From assembly GCF_900104115.1 (NCBI RefSeq), contig NZ_FNJM01000015.1, forward strand, positions 1-64,000: 64,000 bases of DNA, in the 5' to 3' direction. How positions within the stretch are numbered: position 1 is the first letter of the stretch; every line of letters starts with the position of its first letter. The stretch comes from Clostridium gasigenes. Its GTDB lineage: Bacteria; Bacillota; Clostridia; Clostridiales; Clostridiaceae. The notes beneath the pieces were generated by a model. It had not been told where the DNA came from. It did not search any database and was given only the letters and a program-made list of their open reading frames with translations. This document shows, one piece after another, positions 45,799 through 53,687 of this stretch. A program made the translations under genes and the position numbers.

Positions 45799-46414
45799 AT
45801 TAATTGATAATTTAGTTGAACAAGTTTTAAGTAAAGTAAAAGAAGAAATTTTTATAGGGGTTGAAGCCTCTGGTAGACATGTTCATTTAAGTAGAGAATG
45901 TATAGATATATTGTTTGGAAAAGGTTATGAACTTACTAAGGTTAAGGAACTTTCTCAACCCGGACAATTTGCTTGTAAGGAAAGAGTAACACTAATAGGA
46001 CCAAAGGGATCTATGGCAAATGTTGTAGTTTTAGGACCAGAACGAAAAGATACTCAAGTTGAAATTTCAGCTACTGATGCATTAATTTTAGGGTTAAAAG
46101 TACCAGTAAGAGAAAGTGGAGATGTTAAAGGCTCTTCTGGAATATTAATTGTTGGAGAAAAATCAGCAGTTAAACTAGAAGAAGGAACCATTATAGCTAA
46201 AAGACATATTCATTTAACACCAAAAGATGCTAAGAAATTTAAAGTTAATGATAAAGAAAATGTAAAGGTTCAAGTATTAGGTTCAAGAAAATTAATATTT
46301 GATGATGTAGCTATAAGAGTTTCAGAGCATTTTAATTCTAAGATGCATATAGATTATGATGAAGCAAATGCTTGTGGTTTTAAGAATGGAATATTAGCTA
46401 GAATAATAAAATAG
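45788..46414 (+). CDS. eutD: PduL-type phosphate acyltransferase (EutD)
   Basis: 208 residues with the two-barrel PduL fold, not the classical Pta fold. Zinc ligands are seen in GRHVHLS and KRHIHLTP, with MHIDYDEANACGF near the C-terminus. It converts acetyl-CoA and phosphate to acetyl phosphate and recycles CoA inside the compartment. Residues 1-20 (DDKLIDNLVEQVLSKVKEEI) form an amphipathic targeting helix. Its start lies inside the end of eutT. Confidence 0.92.
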   Translation: MDDKLIDNLVEQVLSKVKEEIFIGVEASGRHVHLSRECIDILFGKGYELTKVKELSQPGQFACKERVTLIGPKGSMANVVVLGPERKDTQVEISATDALILGLKVPVRESGDVKGSSGILIVGEKSAVKLEEGTIIAKRHIHLTPKDAKKFKVNDKENVKVQVLGSRKLIFDDVAIRVSEHFNSKMHIDYDEANACGFKNGILARIIK

Positions 46415-46425
46415 GTGGTGATATT

Positions 46426-47139
46426 TTGGAGTTTGATAAATTAGTTGCCTTAATTACAGAACAAGTATTTAATAATATAAAACAAAATACAGTGATGAAG
46501 AAGAAAATATTATTATTATCTAAAGAAAATAATAATAAAATACAAGAATTGCTAGGCAGTGATTTTGATTTAGAATATTATGAAGATAATATTGATTTAA
46601 ATTCTTATGAACATATAATTTGTCCAAGTTTATGTACTAATGGTTTAGCATCATTAGCATTAGGGATGAGTAGTTCAAAAATGCTTAGTAAAATGATTGA
46701 AGCTATATTTATGGGCAAAAATGTTATAGTACTTGAAGATGGTATGGAGTATAGAAAGTTTAAGGGAACAGCACCTAAAACATTATATAAAACATTTTTA
46801 GAATATGAAGAAAAGGTAAGAAATTTTGGAGTTAGAATAGTTCAGGTAGATTCATTAAAAGCTGAATTAAATCAAAAAAAATCAAAAAGCAATTTAATAG
46901 AAGATGAAACTGTAAAAAACAATGATGATGTAGTTTTTCATAAAGAAGTACAATCTACTGAAATTATTGAAGTAAAAGACAGTTTGCATATAAGAAATAA
47001 AAAGCTTATAGCAGAGTCAGATTTAAGAAAAGTATATATGAATGGTGTTAGAAACATAACTATTGATAAAAAATCAATATTAACACCTCTAGCAAAAGAT
47101 TTCGTTAGAATATATCATTTAAACATCACAAGAGCATAA
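46426..47139 (+). CDS. Ethanolamine-utilization associated protein (TIGR02536-like)
   Basis: 237 residues. An N-terminal amphipathic helix (DKLVALITEQVFNNIKQ), then a flavoprotein-like Rossmann half (IICPSLCTNGLASLALGMSS, GKNVIVLEDGMEYRKF), a Lys/Asp-rich linker (about 150-190), and a C-terminal segment (AESDLRKVYMNGVRNITIDKKSILTPLAKDFVR) like the tail of EutT/PduO-type proteins. It is regularly found in Firmicute eut operons but has no proven role. The start is TTG after GGTGGTGA. It is probably encapsulated. Confidence 0.65.
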   Translation: MEFDKLVALITEQVFNNIKQNTVMKKKILLLSKENNNKIQELLGSDFDLEYYEDNIDLNSYEHIICPSLCTNGLASLALGMSSSKMLSKMIEAIFMGKNVIVLEDGMEYRKFKGTAPKTLYKTFLEYEEKVRNFGVRIVQVDSLKAELNQKKSKSNLIEDETVKNNDDVVFHKEVQSTEIIEVKDSLHIRNKKLIAESDLRKVYMNGVRNITIDKKSILTPLAKDFVRIYHLNITRA

Positions 47140-47153
47140 ATGGAGGAATTATA

Positions 47154-47426
47154 ATGGTAATAGGTAAGGTTGTAGGAAATATTTGGTCCACTAGAAAAGA
47201 CGAAAAACTAAATGGAATTAAGTTTATGGTAGTAAAGCCATTAGATGAAAATTTTAATGAAAAAGGTGAGGTTTTCGTAGCAGCAGATAATGTTGGTGCT
47301 GGAATAGGGGATACAGTTTTAGTGACTACAGGATCAGCCGCAAGAATTTCTATAGAATACAAAGAAATACCTGTTGATGCAGTTATAGTAGGAATAGTTG
47401 ATTCAGTAGAGGTTGACAATGTCTAG
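47154..47426 (+). CDS. eutN: Microcompartment pentameric vertex protein EutN
   Basis: 90 residues, EutN/CcmL/BMC-P fold: MVIGKVVGNIWSTRKDEKLNGIKFMVV, then VAADNVGAGIGDTVLVTTGSAAR and DAVIVGIVDSVEV. Pentamers cap the vertices of the shell. GGAGG precedes the ATG. Its stop overlaps the start of the next BMC gene by 8 bases. Confidence 0.95.
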   Translation: MVIGKVVGNIWSTRKDEKLNGIKFMVVKPLDENFNEKGEVFVAADNVGAGIGDTVLVTTGSAARISIEYKEIPVDAVIVGIVDSVEVDNV

Positions 47427-47979
47427 AGCGGTTGCAATTGTTGAACTTAGAAGTATTGCCTCAGGAATTTCGGTTGTTGATAAAATGCTAAAAGCTGCAG
47501 ATGTGGAACCTTTATACTGTAAACCTATATGCCCCGGGAAATTCTTTGTTATTGTTTGTGGTGATGTAGGAAGTGTTAATGCAGCTTTAGAGGCTGCATT
47601 AAAAGAAAATAATAAATACATAATATCCACTAAAATACTACCTAATATTCATGAGGATATTATAAATGCAATAAAAAACAAATATTTACGCAGTACCAGC
47701 TTAGCTATAGGTATAGTAGAAACTATCTCTGTAGCTGAAGGTATTGTGGCATTAGATACTTCACTAAAAAATGGTGAAGTTACATTAGTTAAGTTATCAT
47801 TAGGATTTACTACTGGTGGGAAGTGTTATTATATTGTGTCAGGTCAATTAAGTGGGGTAAAGGAAGCTATAGAATGTGCTTTAAAGGTTATAAAAAAGGA
47901 CAAACTATTATGCTATGAGATTATTCCATCACCGGATACAGAATTATTAAAAGTACTAAATATTATTTCAGGCATCTGA
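47419..47979 (+). CDS. PduT-like tandem-BMC shell protein with Cys38 Fe-S motif
   Basis: 186 residues, two BMC domains (about 1-90 and 95-186), forming a pseudo-hexameric trimer. The first domain has CKPICPGKF at 34-42, so Cys38 sits at the residue that holds a 4Fe-4S cluster at the trimer pore of PduT. The second domain is AIGIVETISVAEGIVALDTS...GGKCYYIVSGQLSGVKEAIE. It could pass electrons across the shell. The start ATG overlaps the eutN stop; a TTG two codons earlier is possible. Confidence 0.85.
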   Translation: MSRAVAIVELRSIASGISVVDKMLKAADVEPLYCKPICPGKFFVIVCGDVGSVNAALEAALKENNKYIISTKILPNIHEDIINAIKNKYLRSTSLAIGIVETISVAEGIVALDTSLKNGEVTLVKLSLGFTTGGKCYYIVSGQLSGVKEAIECALKVIKKDKLLCYEIIPSPDTELLKVLNIISGI

Positions 47980-48067
47980 CAAAAAATAGCAAGCTAAATA
48001 TTAAAATAAACTAGAATATTAATTTGTTATTTTTAAAAGATGACTTATAAGAAAAGAGGTATGAATT

Positions 48068-49162
48068 ATGGAAATTAATGAAATTATAATATGTATTATG
48101 GCAGTATTTATGGCATTAGGTGCTATTGATAAATGTATAGGAAATAAATTTGGTCTTGGTGAAAAATTTGAAGAAGGTTTAATGGCAATGGGAGCATTAG
48201 CAATTGCTATGGTTGGAGTAATATGTTTAGCTCCAGTACTTGCTGACGTATTGAAGCCAGTGGTAGTTCCATTATATGAATTTTTAGGAGCTGACCCTGC
48301 AATGTTTGCAACAACATTGCTTGCAAATGATATGGGTGGATTTCCATTAGCTTTAGAACTTGCAAAAGATCCTCAAGCAGGGTTATTTGCAGGAGCAATA
48401 CTAGGAGCAATGCTTGGACCTACAATAGTATTTACTATTCCTGTAGCTTTAGGAATTATAGAAAAAGAAGATCATAAATATTTAGCAACAGGTGTACTTG
48501 CAGGTATAATAACTATTCCACTTGGATGTTTAGCTGGTGGACTCGTAGCAGGTTTCCCAATAGTTATGATGTTGAAAAATTTAGTTCCAATTGTAATATT
48601 CGCAGCATTAGTAGTTTTAGGACTTTGGAAAATGCCTGAAAAAATGATTAAGGGTTTTACTTATTTTGGTAAAGGTGTAGTTGTAATTATAACTCTTGGA
48701 CTAGCAGCAGCTATTATAGAAAAATTAACTGGTCTTGTAGTAATACCAGGTATGGCATCAATTGATGAAGGAATTGGAATTGTTGGAAATATAGCAATTG
48801 TTCTAGCAGGAGCATTCCCAATGGTACTTGTAATAACTAAAGTATTTAAGAAGCCATTATTAAAAATGGGAAAACTTCTTAAAATGAATGATATTGCAGC
48901 AGCAGGTATGGTTGCTACATTAGCAAATAGTATTCCAATGTTTGGTATGTTAAAAGATATGGATGAAAGAGGAAAAATAATAAATATCGCATTTGCAGTT
49001 TCAGCAGCATTTGTAATTGGAGATCATTTAGGATTTACAGCAGGAGTTGCTAAAGAAATGATTTTCCCTATGATAGTTGGTAAACTTGTAGGTGGAATTA
49101 CAGCAGTAGTTATTGCTTGTATAATCGCTAATAAAACAATGGCTAAAAATAAGAGTAAATAA
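48068..49162 (+). CDS. eutH: Ethanolamine transporter EutH
   Basis: 364 residues, about ten helices. The conserved EutH stretches are seen: MALGAIDKCIGNKFGLGEKFEEGL, FATTLLANDMGGFPLALELA and FVIGDHLGFTAGVAKEMIFPM. It imports ethanolamine. AAGAGGT precedes the ATG. The 90-base gap before it holds no terminator, so it is transcribed with the shell genes. Confidence 0.95.
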   Translation: MEINEIIICIMAVFMALGAIDKCIGNKFGLGEKFEEGLMAMGALAIAMVGVICLAPVLADVLKPVVVPLYEFLGADPAMFATTLLANDMGGFPLALELAKDPQAGLFAGAILGAMLGPTIVFTIPVALGIIEKEDHKYLATGVLAGIITIPLGCLAGGLVAGFPIVMMLKNLVPIVIFAALVVLGLWKMPEKMIKGFTYFGKGVVVIITLGLAAAIIEKLTGLVVIPGMASIDEGIGIVGNIAIVLAGAFPMVLVITKVFKKPLLKMGKLLKMNDIAAAGMVATLANSIPMFGMLKDMDERGKIINIAFAVSAAFVIGDHLGFTAGVAKEMIFPMIVGKLVGGITAVVIACIIANKTMAKNKSK

Positions 49163-49192
49163 TAATAAATATGTAATTAAGGAGTGTTAGTT

Positions 49193-49648
49193 ATGGAAAA
49201 TTTAGATAGAAGCATTATTGAAGATTTAGTAAGAAAAATTATTAAAGAAAACTTATCAGGAGTAACTAATGTAAATGCAGATAGACATGTAGATCAAAGT
49301 GGAATTATGTCTGTTAAGTTACCTATGCTTAAGCTTGAAAAATTCGATACAGGTAAATCACAAGACAATGTTATGTTAAGAGATGCATTATCATTAGAAG
49401 AAAGTCCAAGACTTGGTTGTGGGCTTATGGAAATGAAAGAAACAACTTTTGATTGGACATTAATGTATGATGAAATACAATATGTTATAGAAGGTAGACT
49501 TGAAATAAATATAGATGGAAGAAAAGTTTGCGCTGATGCTGGAGAAATTATTTTAGTACCTAAAGGTAGTAAAATACAATTCTGTGTACCAAACTATGCT
49601 AAATTTATGTATGTAACTTATCCAGCTGATTGGGCAGAACAAAAGTAA
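49193..49648 (+). CDS. eutQ: EutQ cupin-domain acetate kinase-like protein
   Basis: 151 residues. An N-terminal amphipathic helix (DRSIIEDLVRKIIKENLSG) precedes a cupin barrel (CGLMEMKETTFDWTLMYDEIQYVIEGRLEI, DAGEIILVPKGSKIQF). Known EutQ has acetate kinase activity and helps compartment assembly. Length and motifs match the short EutQ form. ATG 49193 is chosen after AAGGAGTG. It is the last eut gene before the cobalamin riboswitch. Confidence 0.92.
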   Translation: MENLDRSIIEDLVRKIIKENLSGVTNVNADRHVDQSGIMSVKLPMLKLEKFDTGKSQDNVMLRDALSLEESPRLGCGLMEMKETTFDWTLMYDEIQYVIEGRLEINIDGRKVCADAGEIILVPKGSKIQFCVPNYAKFMYVTYPADWAEQK

Positions 49649-49705
49649 TTGAGTTGTGAAACAATCAAAAATATGTTACTATAAAAAAAGATGAAAATAA
49701 AATTT

Positions 49706-49860
49706 AATATAATTATTAATTAAGGAATATGGTGAGAATCCATAGCAGCCCCCGCTACTGTAATTGTGGACGATAAGCTTAAAAAACCACTAGAATTAAA
49801 GTTCTGGGAAGGAAAGCTTAAAGAATGAAGCAAGAGTCAGGATATTTAATTATAATAGAA
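49706..49860 (+). promoter_or_regulatory. Adenosylcobalamin riboswitch
   Basis: The B12-box core GCAGCCCCCGCTACTGT lies at 49745-49761, preceded by GGTGAGAATCC and followed by GGGAAGG and GAATGAAGCAAGAGTCAGGA, in the order expected of a cobalamin riboswitch. P1 pairs AT-rich arms at about 49706-49725 and 49843-49857. It lies upstream of the terminator at 49934, so cobalamin should switch off the DUF4430 and ECF genes. Confidence 0.93.
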
Positions 49861-49933
49861 AACTATATATCTTCGGAGGGAAGAGCGTTGTATTTATAAC
49901 TATTAAATTATTTTGATTTTAATATGTTTATAT

Positions 49934-49968
49934 AAAGAAGCACTTTTTTTAGAGTGCTTCTTTTTGTT
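49934..49968 (+). terminator. Riboswitch expression-platform terminator
   Basis: AAAGAAGCACT (49934-49944) and AGTGCTTCTTT (49953-49963) form an 11-bp stem followed by a T-run, ahead of the DUF4430 gene. Confidence 0.88.
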
Positions 49969-50000
49969 TTAGAAATTTTAAAATATAAGGAGAGAATAAA

Positions 50001-50396
50001 ATGAATAATAAAAAGGTTTTAGTATCATTATTAATTGTAATTATAGCTATAGGGGGATACTTTAGTTATAATAAGTTTTTAACAGAAAAGACTGTTAAAG
50101 GAAATAAAGAGATAACTGTTACAGTTATAAACAAAGATGAAAATTATGAAAAAGAGCATATACATAGAACTGATGCAGAAAAGCTTGGAGTAGCATTAGA
50201 TGAAATGGGAATAGCAGAAACAAGTAAAGGCGATTTTGGTAGAATGGTTACTAAAGTAGATGGAATAGATACAGAAATGGCTAAACAACAATGGTGGAAC
50301 ATAGCTATAAATGGAGAAGATGCACAAACTGGAATAGATGACACAGTTATAAAAGATGGAGATAAAATAGAGTTTATTTATAAAGTAGGTTTCTAA
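50001..50396 (+). CDS. DUF4430 protein, putative surface corrinoid-binding protein
   Basis: 131 residues. A membrane anchor (about 5-23) leads to an extracellular DUF4430 domain (WWNIAINGEDAQTGIDDTVIKDGDKIEFIYKVGF). DUF4430 is related to the C-terminal domain of transcobalamin and intrinsic factor. Its place directly behind an adenosylcobalamin riboswitch supports corrinoid capture. There is no lipobox Cys, so it is anchored by its N-terminal helix. An ECF S-component gene follows two bases after the stop. Confidence 0.8.
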   Translation: MNNKKVLVSLLIVIIAIGGYFSYNKFLTEKTVKGNKEITVTVINKDENYEKEHIHRTDAEKLGVALDEMGIAETSKGDFGRMVTKVDGIDTEMAKQQWWNIAINGEDAQTGIDDTVIKDGDKIEFIYKVGF

Positions 50397-50398
50397 AA

Positions 50399-50905
50399 AT
50401 GAGAAACAATTTAAAAACAATTATATTGATGGGTTTCTTAGGAGCTATTGTAGTTGTATCTCAAATAGCATTGAATTTTATACCAAATGTTGAATTAGTA
50501 TCATTATTATTAATAATATTTACGCTGATTTATGAAAAAAAAGCACTATATATAGTCTTTGTATTTGTAATGTCAATGGGTCTTATGTATGGTTTTGGTT
50601 TATGGTGGATAGGATATTTAATAATATGGCCAGCCCTTGTTATGATAACATATATTTTAAAAAATAAATTTAATAAGAATTTTTTAGGGTTAGCTATTTT
50701 TTCCGCAGGATTCGGATTAATATTTGGAGCATTATATGCAATACCGTATATATTTGCTTCAGGAATGAATGTAGCAATAGCTTATTGGATTAGAGGGATT
50801 CCCTTTGATTTAATTCATATGGTTGGAAATTATTTTGCTATGATATTATTAGGTGAAAAAATATATAATTTATTATTATTTTCAAATAAAAAATATGGAT
50901 ATTAG
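50399..50905 (+). CDS. ECF transporter S-component, probable cobalamin uptake
   Basis: 168 residues with about six helices (IILMGFLGAIVVVSQIALNF, YGFGLWWIGYLIIWPALVMI, SAGFGLIFGALYAIPYIFASG), typical of ECF S-components. It is in a two-gene unit with the DUF4430 protein under the cobalamin riboswitch, so corrinoid is the likely substrate. The shared EcfA/EcfT energising module is not in the window. Substrate residues cannot be assigned from sequence alone. Confidence 0.78.
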   Translation: MRNNLKTIILMGFLGAIVVVSQIALNFIPNVELVSLLLIIFTLIYEKKALYIVFVFVMSMGLMYGFGLWWIGYLIIWPALVMITYILKNKFNKNFLGLAIFSAGFGLIFGALYAIPYIFASGMNVAIAYWIRGIPFDLIHMVGNYFAMILLGEKIYNLLLFSNKKYGY

Positions 50906-51026
50906 TTATTTTCAAAAGCCTTATATAAATAGTTCTAATGTGATAAAATTAAATATATAAAAAGAACTTATAAATAGGCTAGAAGATGAGATTCAAAAAT
51001 TTTTAATATGAAAATTGGAGGAAATT

Positions 51027-51446
51027 ATGATAGAAAAAAATAGTGTTGAAGTAGCAAAGATAGCAACTAAAATGGCCATATCAACAAGAGAAGAAGAACA
51101 TAAATTAGTAGATGAGTTAAGAAAAGAGGATATATTTGCAGTAGCAGTAGATATAGGTGGAAACTTAAATACATCTATACCTAAAATAATTGAGAGAGCG
51201 TTAGTGGCATCAAAAAGAACTGGAATTATTAAAGATTGCCATCTTCATGATGGTGCTGTTGTAGGTGCTACAAGAGAAGCTTTAATGCAAGTATCATCTA
51301 AAGCTAATGGATTAAGTGTTGGTGGAAAGATAGGTATTGCAAGATATGGAGAACACTTAAGTGTAACAATATTCTTAAGTATAGGTTTATTGCATTTAAA
51401 TGAGGTAGTTATTGGAATAGGTCATAGATCAATACCTGAAATGTAA
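51027..51446 (+). CDS. HutP-family RNA-binding antiterminator
   Basis: 139 residues aligning with Bacillus HutP over the whole core: IIERALVASKRTGIIKDCHL, ATREALMQVSS, SVTIFLSIGLLHLNEVVIGIGHRSI. HutP binds UAG/NAG triplets with histidine and Mg2+ and opens the hut terminator. Here His73 and His77 of Bacillus HutP (metal ligands) align with glycines, while the C-terminal His (Bacillus His138) is kept, so the ligand may differ. The start ATG follows TTGGAGGA. A UAG-rich leader and an ABC importer operon follow directly; no hut genes are present. Confidence 0.82.
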   Translation: MIEKNSVEVAKIATKMAISTREEEHKLVDELRKEDIFAVAVDIGGNLNTSIPKIIERALVASKRTGIIKDCHLHDGAVVGATREALMQVSSKANGLSVGGKIGIARYGEHLSVTIFLSIGLLHLNEVVIGIGHRSIPEM

Positions 51447-51453
51447 AAAAACA

Positions 51454-51482
51454 TTGACAGTATTTTAAAATGATTGTATTAT
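51454..51482 (+). promoter_or_regulatory. Consensus promoter of the UAG-array leader
   Basis: TTGACA (51454-51459), 17-base spacer, TATTAT (51477-51482). It starts eight bases after the HutP-like gene, so the leader has its own transcription start. Confidence 0.8.
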
Positions 51483-51619
51483 TAGTAATAATTAAGTAGT
51501 ATATATGCTAAAGGTTGCATATAGTAGTAAAAAAGTAGTATAGAAAAAAGTAGTAGTATAAGTAGTAGAGTAGTAGTAGTACTAAAAAGTAATAAAAATG
51601 TAGCATAGTAGTTTTGTAG
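51483..51619 (+). promoter_or_regulatory. UAG-triplet array, putative HutP-like binding region
   Basis: Seventeen TAG triplets lie in 137 bases (starting at 51483, 51497, 51522, 51525, 51536, 51541, 51551, 51554, 51563, 51566, 51571, 51574, 51577, 51601, 51606, 51609, 51617), several as doublets or a triplet, with extra AAG/GAG between. HutP recognises UAG/NAG motifs. There is no frame, so it is not coding. It precedes a terminator at 51747 and the ABC operon. Confidence 0.7.
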
Positions 51620-51746
51620 GAGATAAGTTTAATCGTAAATAATGTATCTAACAATAAGGGATCATAAAATAAAGAACCAGTCAAAGATAAGAATATTGAC
51701 TAGGTATTTATTTGAATATCTCTAAAAGATACTTAAGTGATATTTA

Positions 51747-51783
51747 TGGACCCTCCTTATAAATTATAAGGAGGGTCTTTTTA
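51747..51783 (+). terminator. Leader terminator before the COG2984-type ABC operon
   Basis: GGACCCTCCTTATAA and TTATAAGGAGGGTC form a 14-bp perfect stem, followed by TTTTTATTTT. It lies 35 bases upstream of the lipoprotein start and is the likely regulated terminator. Confidence 0.9.
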
Positions 51784-51817
51784 TTTTAAAAAAAGTTAAT
51801 TTTAGGAGGATGGTAGT

Positions 51818-52813
51818 ATGGTAGTTAAGAAAAAAGTTTCATTATTAATTTCAATTATTTTAACCACAACAATTATAGCTGGTTGTTCAGCAAATAAAGG
51901 TGGCAATCAAAATAAAAAAATATCAATTGGTATTACTCAGATAGCAGAGCATCCTGCATTAGATGCAGCAAGAGAGGGATTTATAGAAGCATTAGAGTCT
52001 AAAGGATATGTGCAGGGAGAAAACCTAAATATAGAAATTCAAAATGCACAAGGAGATATAGGAACTTCTCAAATGATTTCACAAAATTTTGTGTCACAGG
52101 AAAAAGATTTAATATTTGCGATTGCAACACCTGCAGCTCAAGCTGCTTTTAACTCAACAAAAGAAATTCCAATAATAGTTACAGCAGTATCAGATCCTGT
52201 GAAGGCGGGGCTTGTTAGTAGTATAGAAACATCAAATACTAATGTTGCAGGAACAAGCGATGAAGCTCCTTTAGATAAGCAGTTTAAATTATTAAAAGAT
52301 ATATTTCCACAAAGCAAGAAAATAGGGATTTTATATAATACAAGTGAAGTAAACTCAGAGGTTCAAATAGAAAAAGCAAAAGAAATAGCTGGAAAATATG
52401 ATTTAGAAATAATAACATCTGGTGTAACTAGTGTTAATGATATGACAACAGCTTTAGATATAATACTAGATAAAGTTGATATATTATACACATTAACAGA
52501 TAATCTAATAGCATCTTCAATGCCTTTAATTTCAGCAAAAGCTATAGAAAAGAAAATTCCTGTAGTTGGAGCAGAAGAGGCTCATGTTAAAGGGGGCGCT
52601 TTAATAACCGAAGGAATAAGTTACAAAAAATTAGGTTTTGAAGCTGGGCTTAAGGCTGTAGAAGTTATTAAAGGACAAGATATAAAACAAATGTCAGTAA
52701 GTTCTTTAAAAGATACAGAGCTTATTATAAATACGGATACTTTAGAAAAGCTAGGAGTTAAAATTTCTAAAGATATTATGGATAAAGCAAAGCTGATAAA
52801 GGGAGGCGAATAA
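51818..52813 (+). CDS. ABC importer substrate-binding lipoprotein (COG2984/TrpX-like)
   Basis: 331 residues. A lipoprotein signal with lipobox IAGC (Cys24) precedes the two-lobe binding fold: IGITQIAEHPALDAAREGF, IFAIATPAAQAAFNS, IPIIVTAVSDPVKAGLV, KKIGILYNTSEVNS and EKKIPVVGAEEAHVKGGALIT. This is the COG2984 family, which includes TrpX-type tryptophan or tyrosine binders. It is first of a three-gene operon behind the UAG leader. The ligand is not fixed by sequence. Confidence 0.88.
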   Translation: MVVKKKVSLLISIILTTTIIAGCSANKGGNQNKKISIGITQIAEHPALDAAREGFIEALESKGYVQGENLNIEIQNAQGDIGTSQMISQNFVSQEKDLIFAIATPAAQAAFNSTKEIPIIVTAVSDPVKAGLVSSIETSNTNVAGTSDEAPLDKQFKLLKDIFPQSKKIGILYNTSEVNSEVQIEKAKEIAGKYDLEIITSGVTSVNDMTTALDIILDKVDILYTLTDNLIASSMPLISAKAIEKKIPVVGAEEAHVKGGALITEGISYKKLGFEAGLKAVEVIKGQDIKQMSVSSLKDTELIINTDTLEKLGVKISKDIMDKAKLIKGGE

Positions 52814-52814
52814 T

Positions 52815-53687
52815 ATGCCTTTCTTTATAGGAATATTAGAACAAGGACTTATAATAGCTATAGCGGCTTTAGGTGTATATATAACTTACACTATATTAGA
52901 TTTTCCTGATTTATCAGTTGATGGAACCTTTTCTCTGGGGGCAGCTGTATCTATAGTTGCTATTATAAATAATGTAAATCCATTTGTATCACTAATATTT
53001 GCATTTATAGCAGGGGCCTTAGGTGGGCTTATTACAGGAATACTTCATGTGAAATTTAAGATAACAAATCTTTTATCTGGAATACTTGTGATGATTGGAT
53101 TATATTCTATAAATTTAAGAATAATGGGTAAGGCAAATTTACCTATTTTTGATAAAGTAAGTATATTTTCATCAGAAAATAAGTTGATGATTATAATTAT
53201 AATAACCATAATTATAAAAATAGCTATGGATCTAATATTTAAAACAAAGTTTGGATTCATATTGAAGGCAACAGGGGATAACGAAACATTGGTAACTACC
53301 CTTGCAGTAAGTACTGGTAAAATAAAAATTATTGCACTTATGTTTTCGAATGGGCTTGTAGCCCTTTCAGGAGGAATAATGGCACAATATCAAAATTTCT
53401 CAGATATATCTATGGGAACTGGTCTTGTTATAATGGCATTAGCTGCTATTATTTTAGGACAATCAGTATTTAAAAGTGAAAGAGTATTAAAGGCAACCAC
53501 TATAGTAATTATAGGAGCCATATTATATAAATTAAGTATAGGACTCGCTCTAAAAGCTGGATTCCCACCAACTGATGTTAAATTAATAACCTCTCTAATT
53601 GTTATTATTGCAATAGTGATGAATAACAATAAGTTTTCAAGTAATATAGGAAAAATGTTTAAAAAGAGAGGTGTTTTAAATGCTTAA
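52815..53687 (+). CDS. ABC importer permease (COG4120/TrpY-like)
   Basis: 290 residues, about eight to nine helices, in the BPD_transp_2 family. The FPDLSVDGTFSLGAAVS segment near residue 33 and LKATGDNETLVTTLAVSTGKIKIIALMFSNGLVALSGGIMAQYQ are characteristic. It starts one base after the lipoprotein stop and overlaps the ATPase gene by eight bases, so translation is tightly coupled. It works with the adjacent ATPase and lipoprotein. Confidence 0.88.
   Translation: MPFFIGILEQGLIIAIAALGVYITYTILDFPDLSVDGTFSLGAAVSIVAIINNVNPFVSLIFAFIAGALGGLITGILHVKFKITNLLSGILVMIGLYSINLRIMGKANLPIFDKVSIFSSENKLMIIIIITIIIKIAMDLIFKTKFGFILKATGDNETLVTTLAVSTGKIKIIALMFSNGLVALSGGIMAQYQNFSDISMGTGLVIMALAAIILGQSVFKSERVLKATTIVIIGAILYKLSIGLALKAGFPPTDVKLITSLIVIIAIVMNNNKFSSNIGKMFKKRGVLNA

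Noticed and set aside
47403-47630. Minus-strand frame over the eutN/PduT-like junction
   Set aside because: It is a shadow of two well-supported shell genes on the plus strand.
49706-49968. EutX/Rli55-type sRNA that traps EutV
   Set aside because: No AGCAANGRRGCU paired hairpins follow the cobalamin riboswitch; a normal terminator and coding genes follow instead.
51483-51790. T-box or TRAP leader before the ABC importer
   Set aside because: No TGG-type T-box or Stem I was found, and the adjacent gene encodes a HutP-type, not TRAP-type, protein. The triplets are UAG without regular 2-3 base spacers.
53390-53629. Minus-strand frame inside the permease gene
   Set aside because: It is a shadow of the polytopic permease, with no ribosome site.
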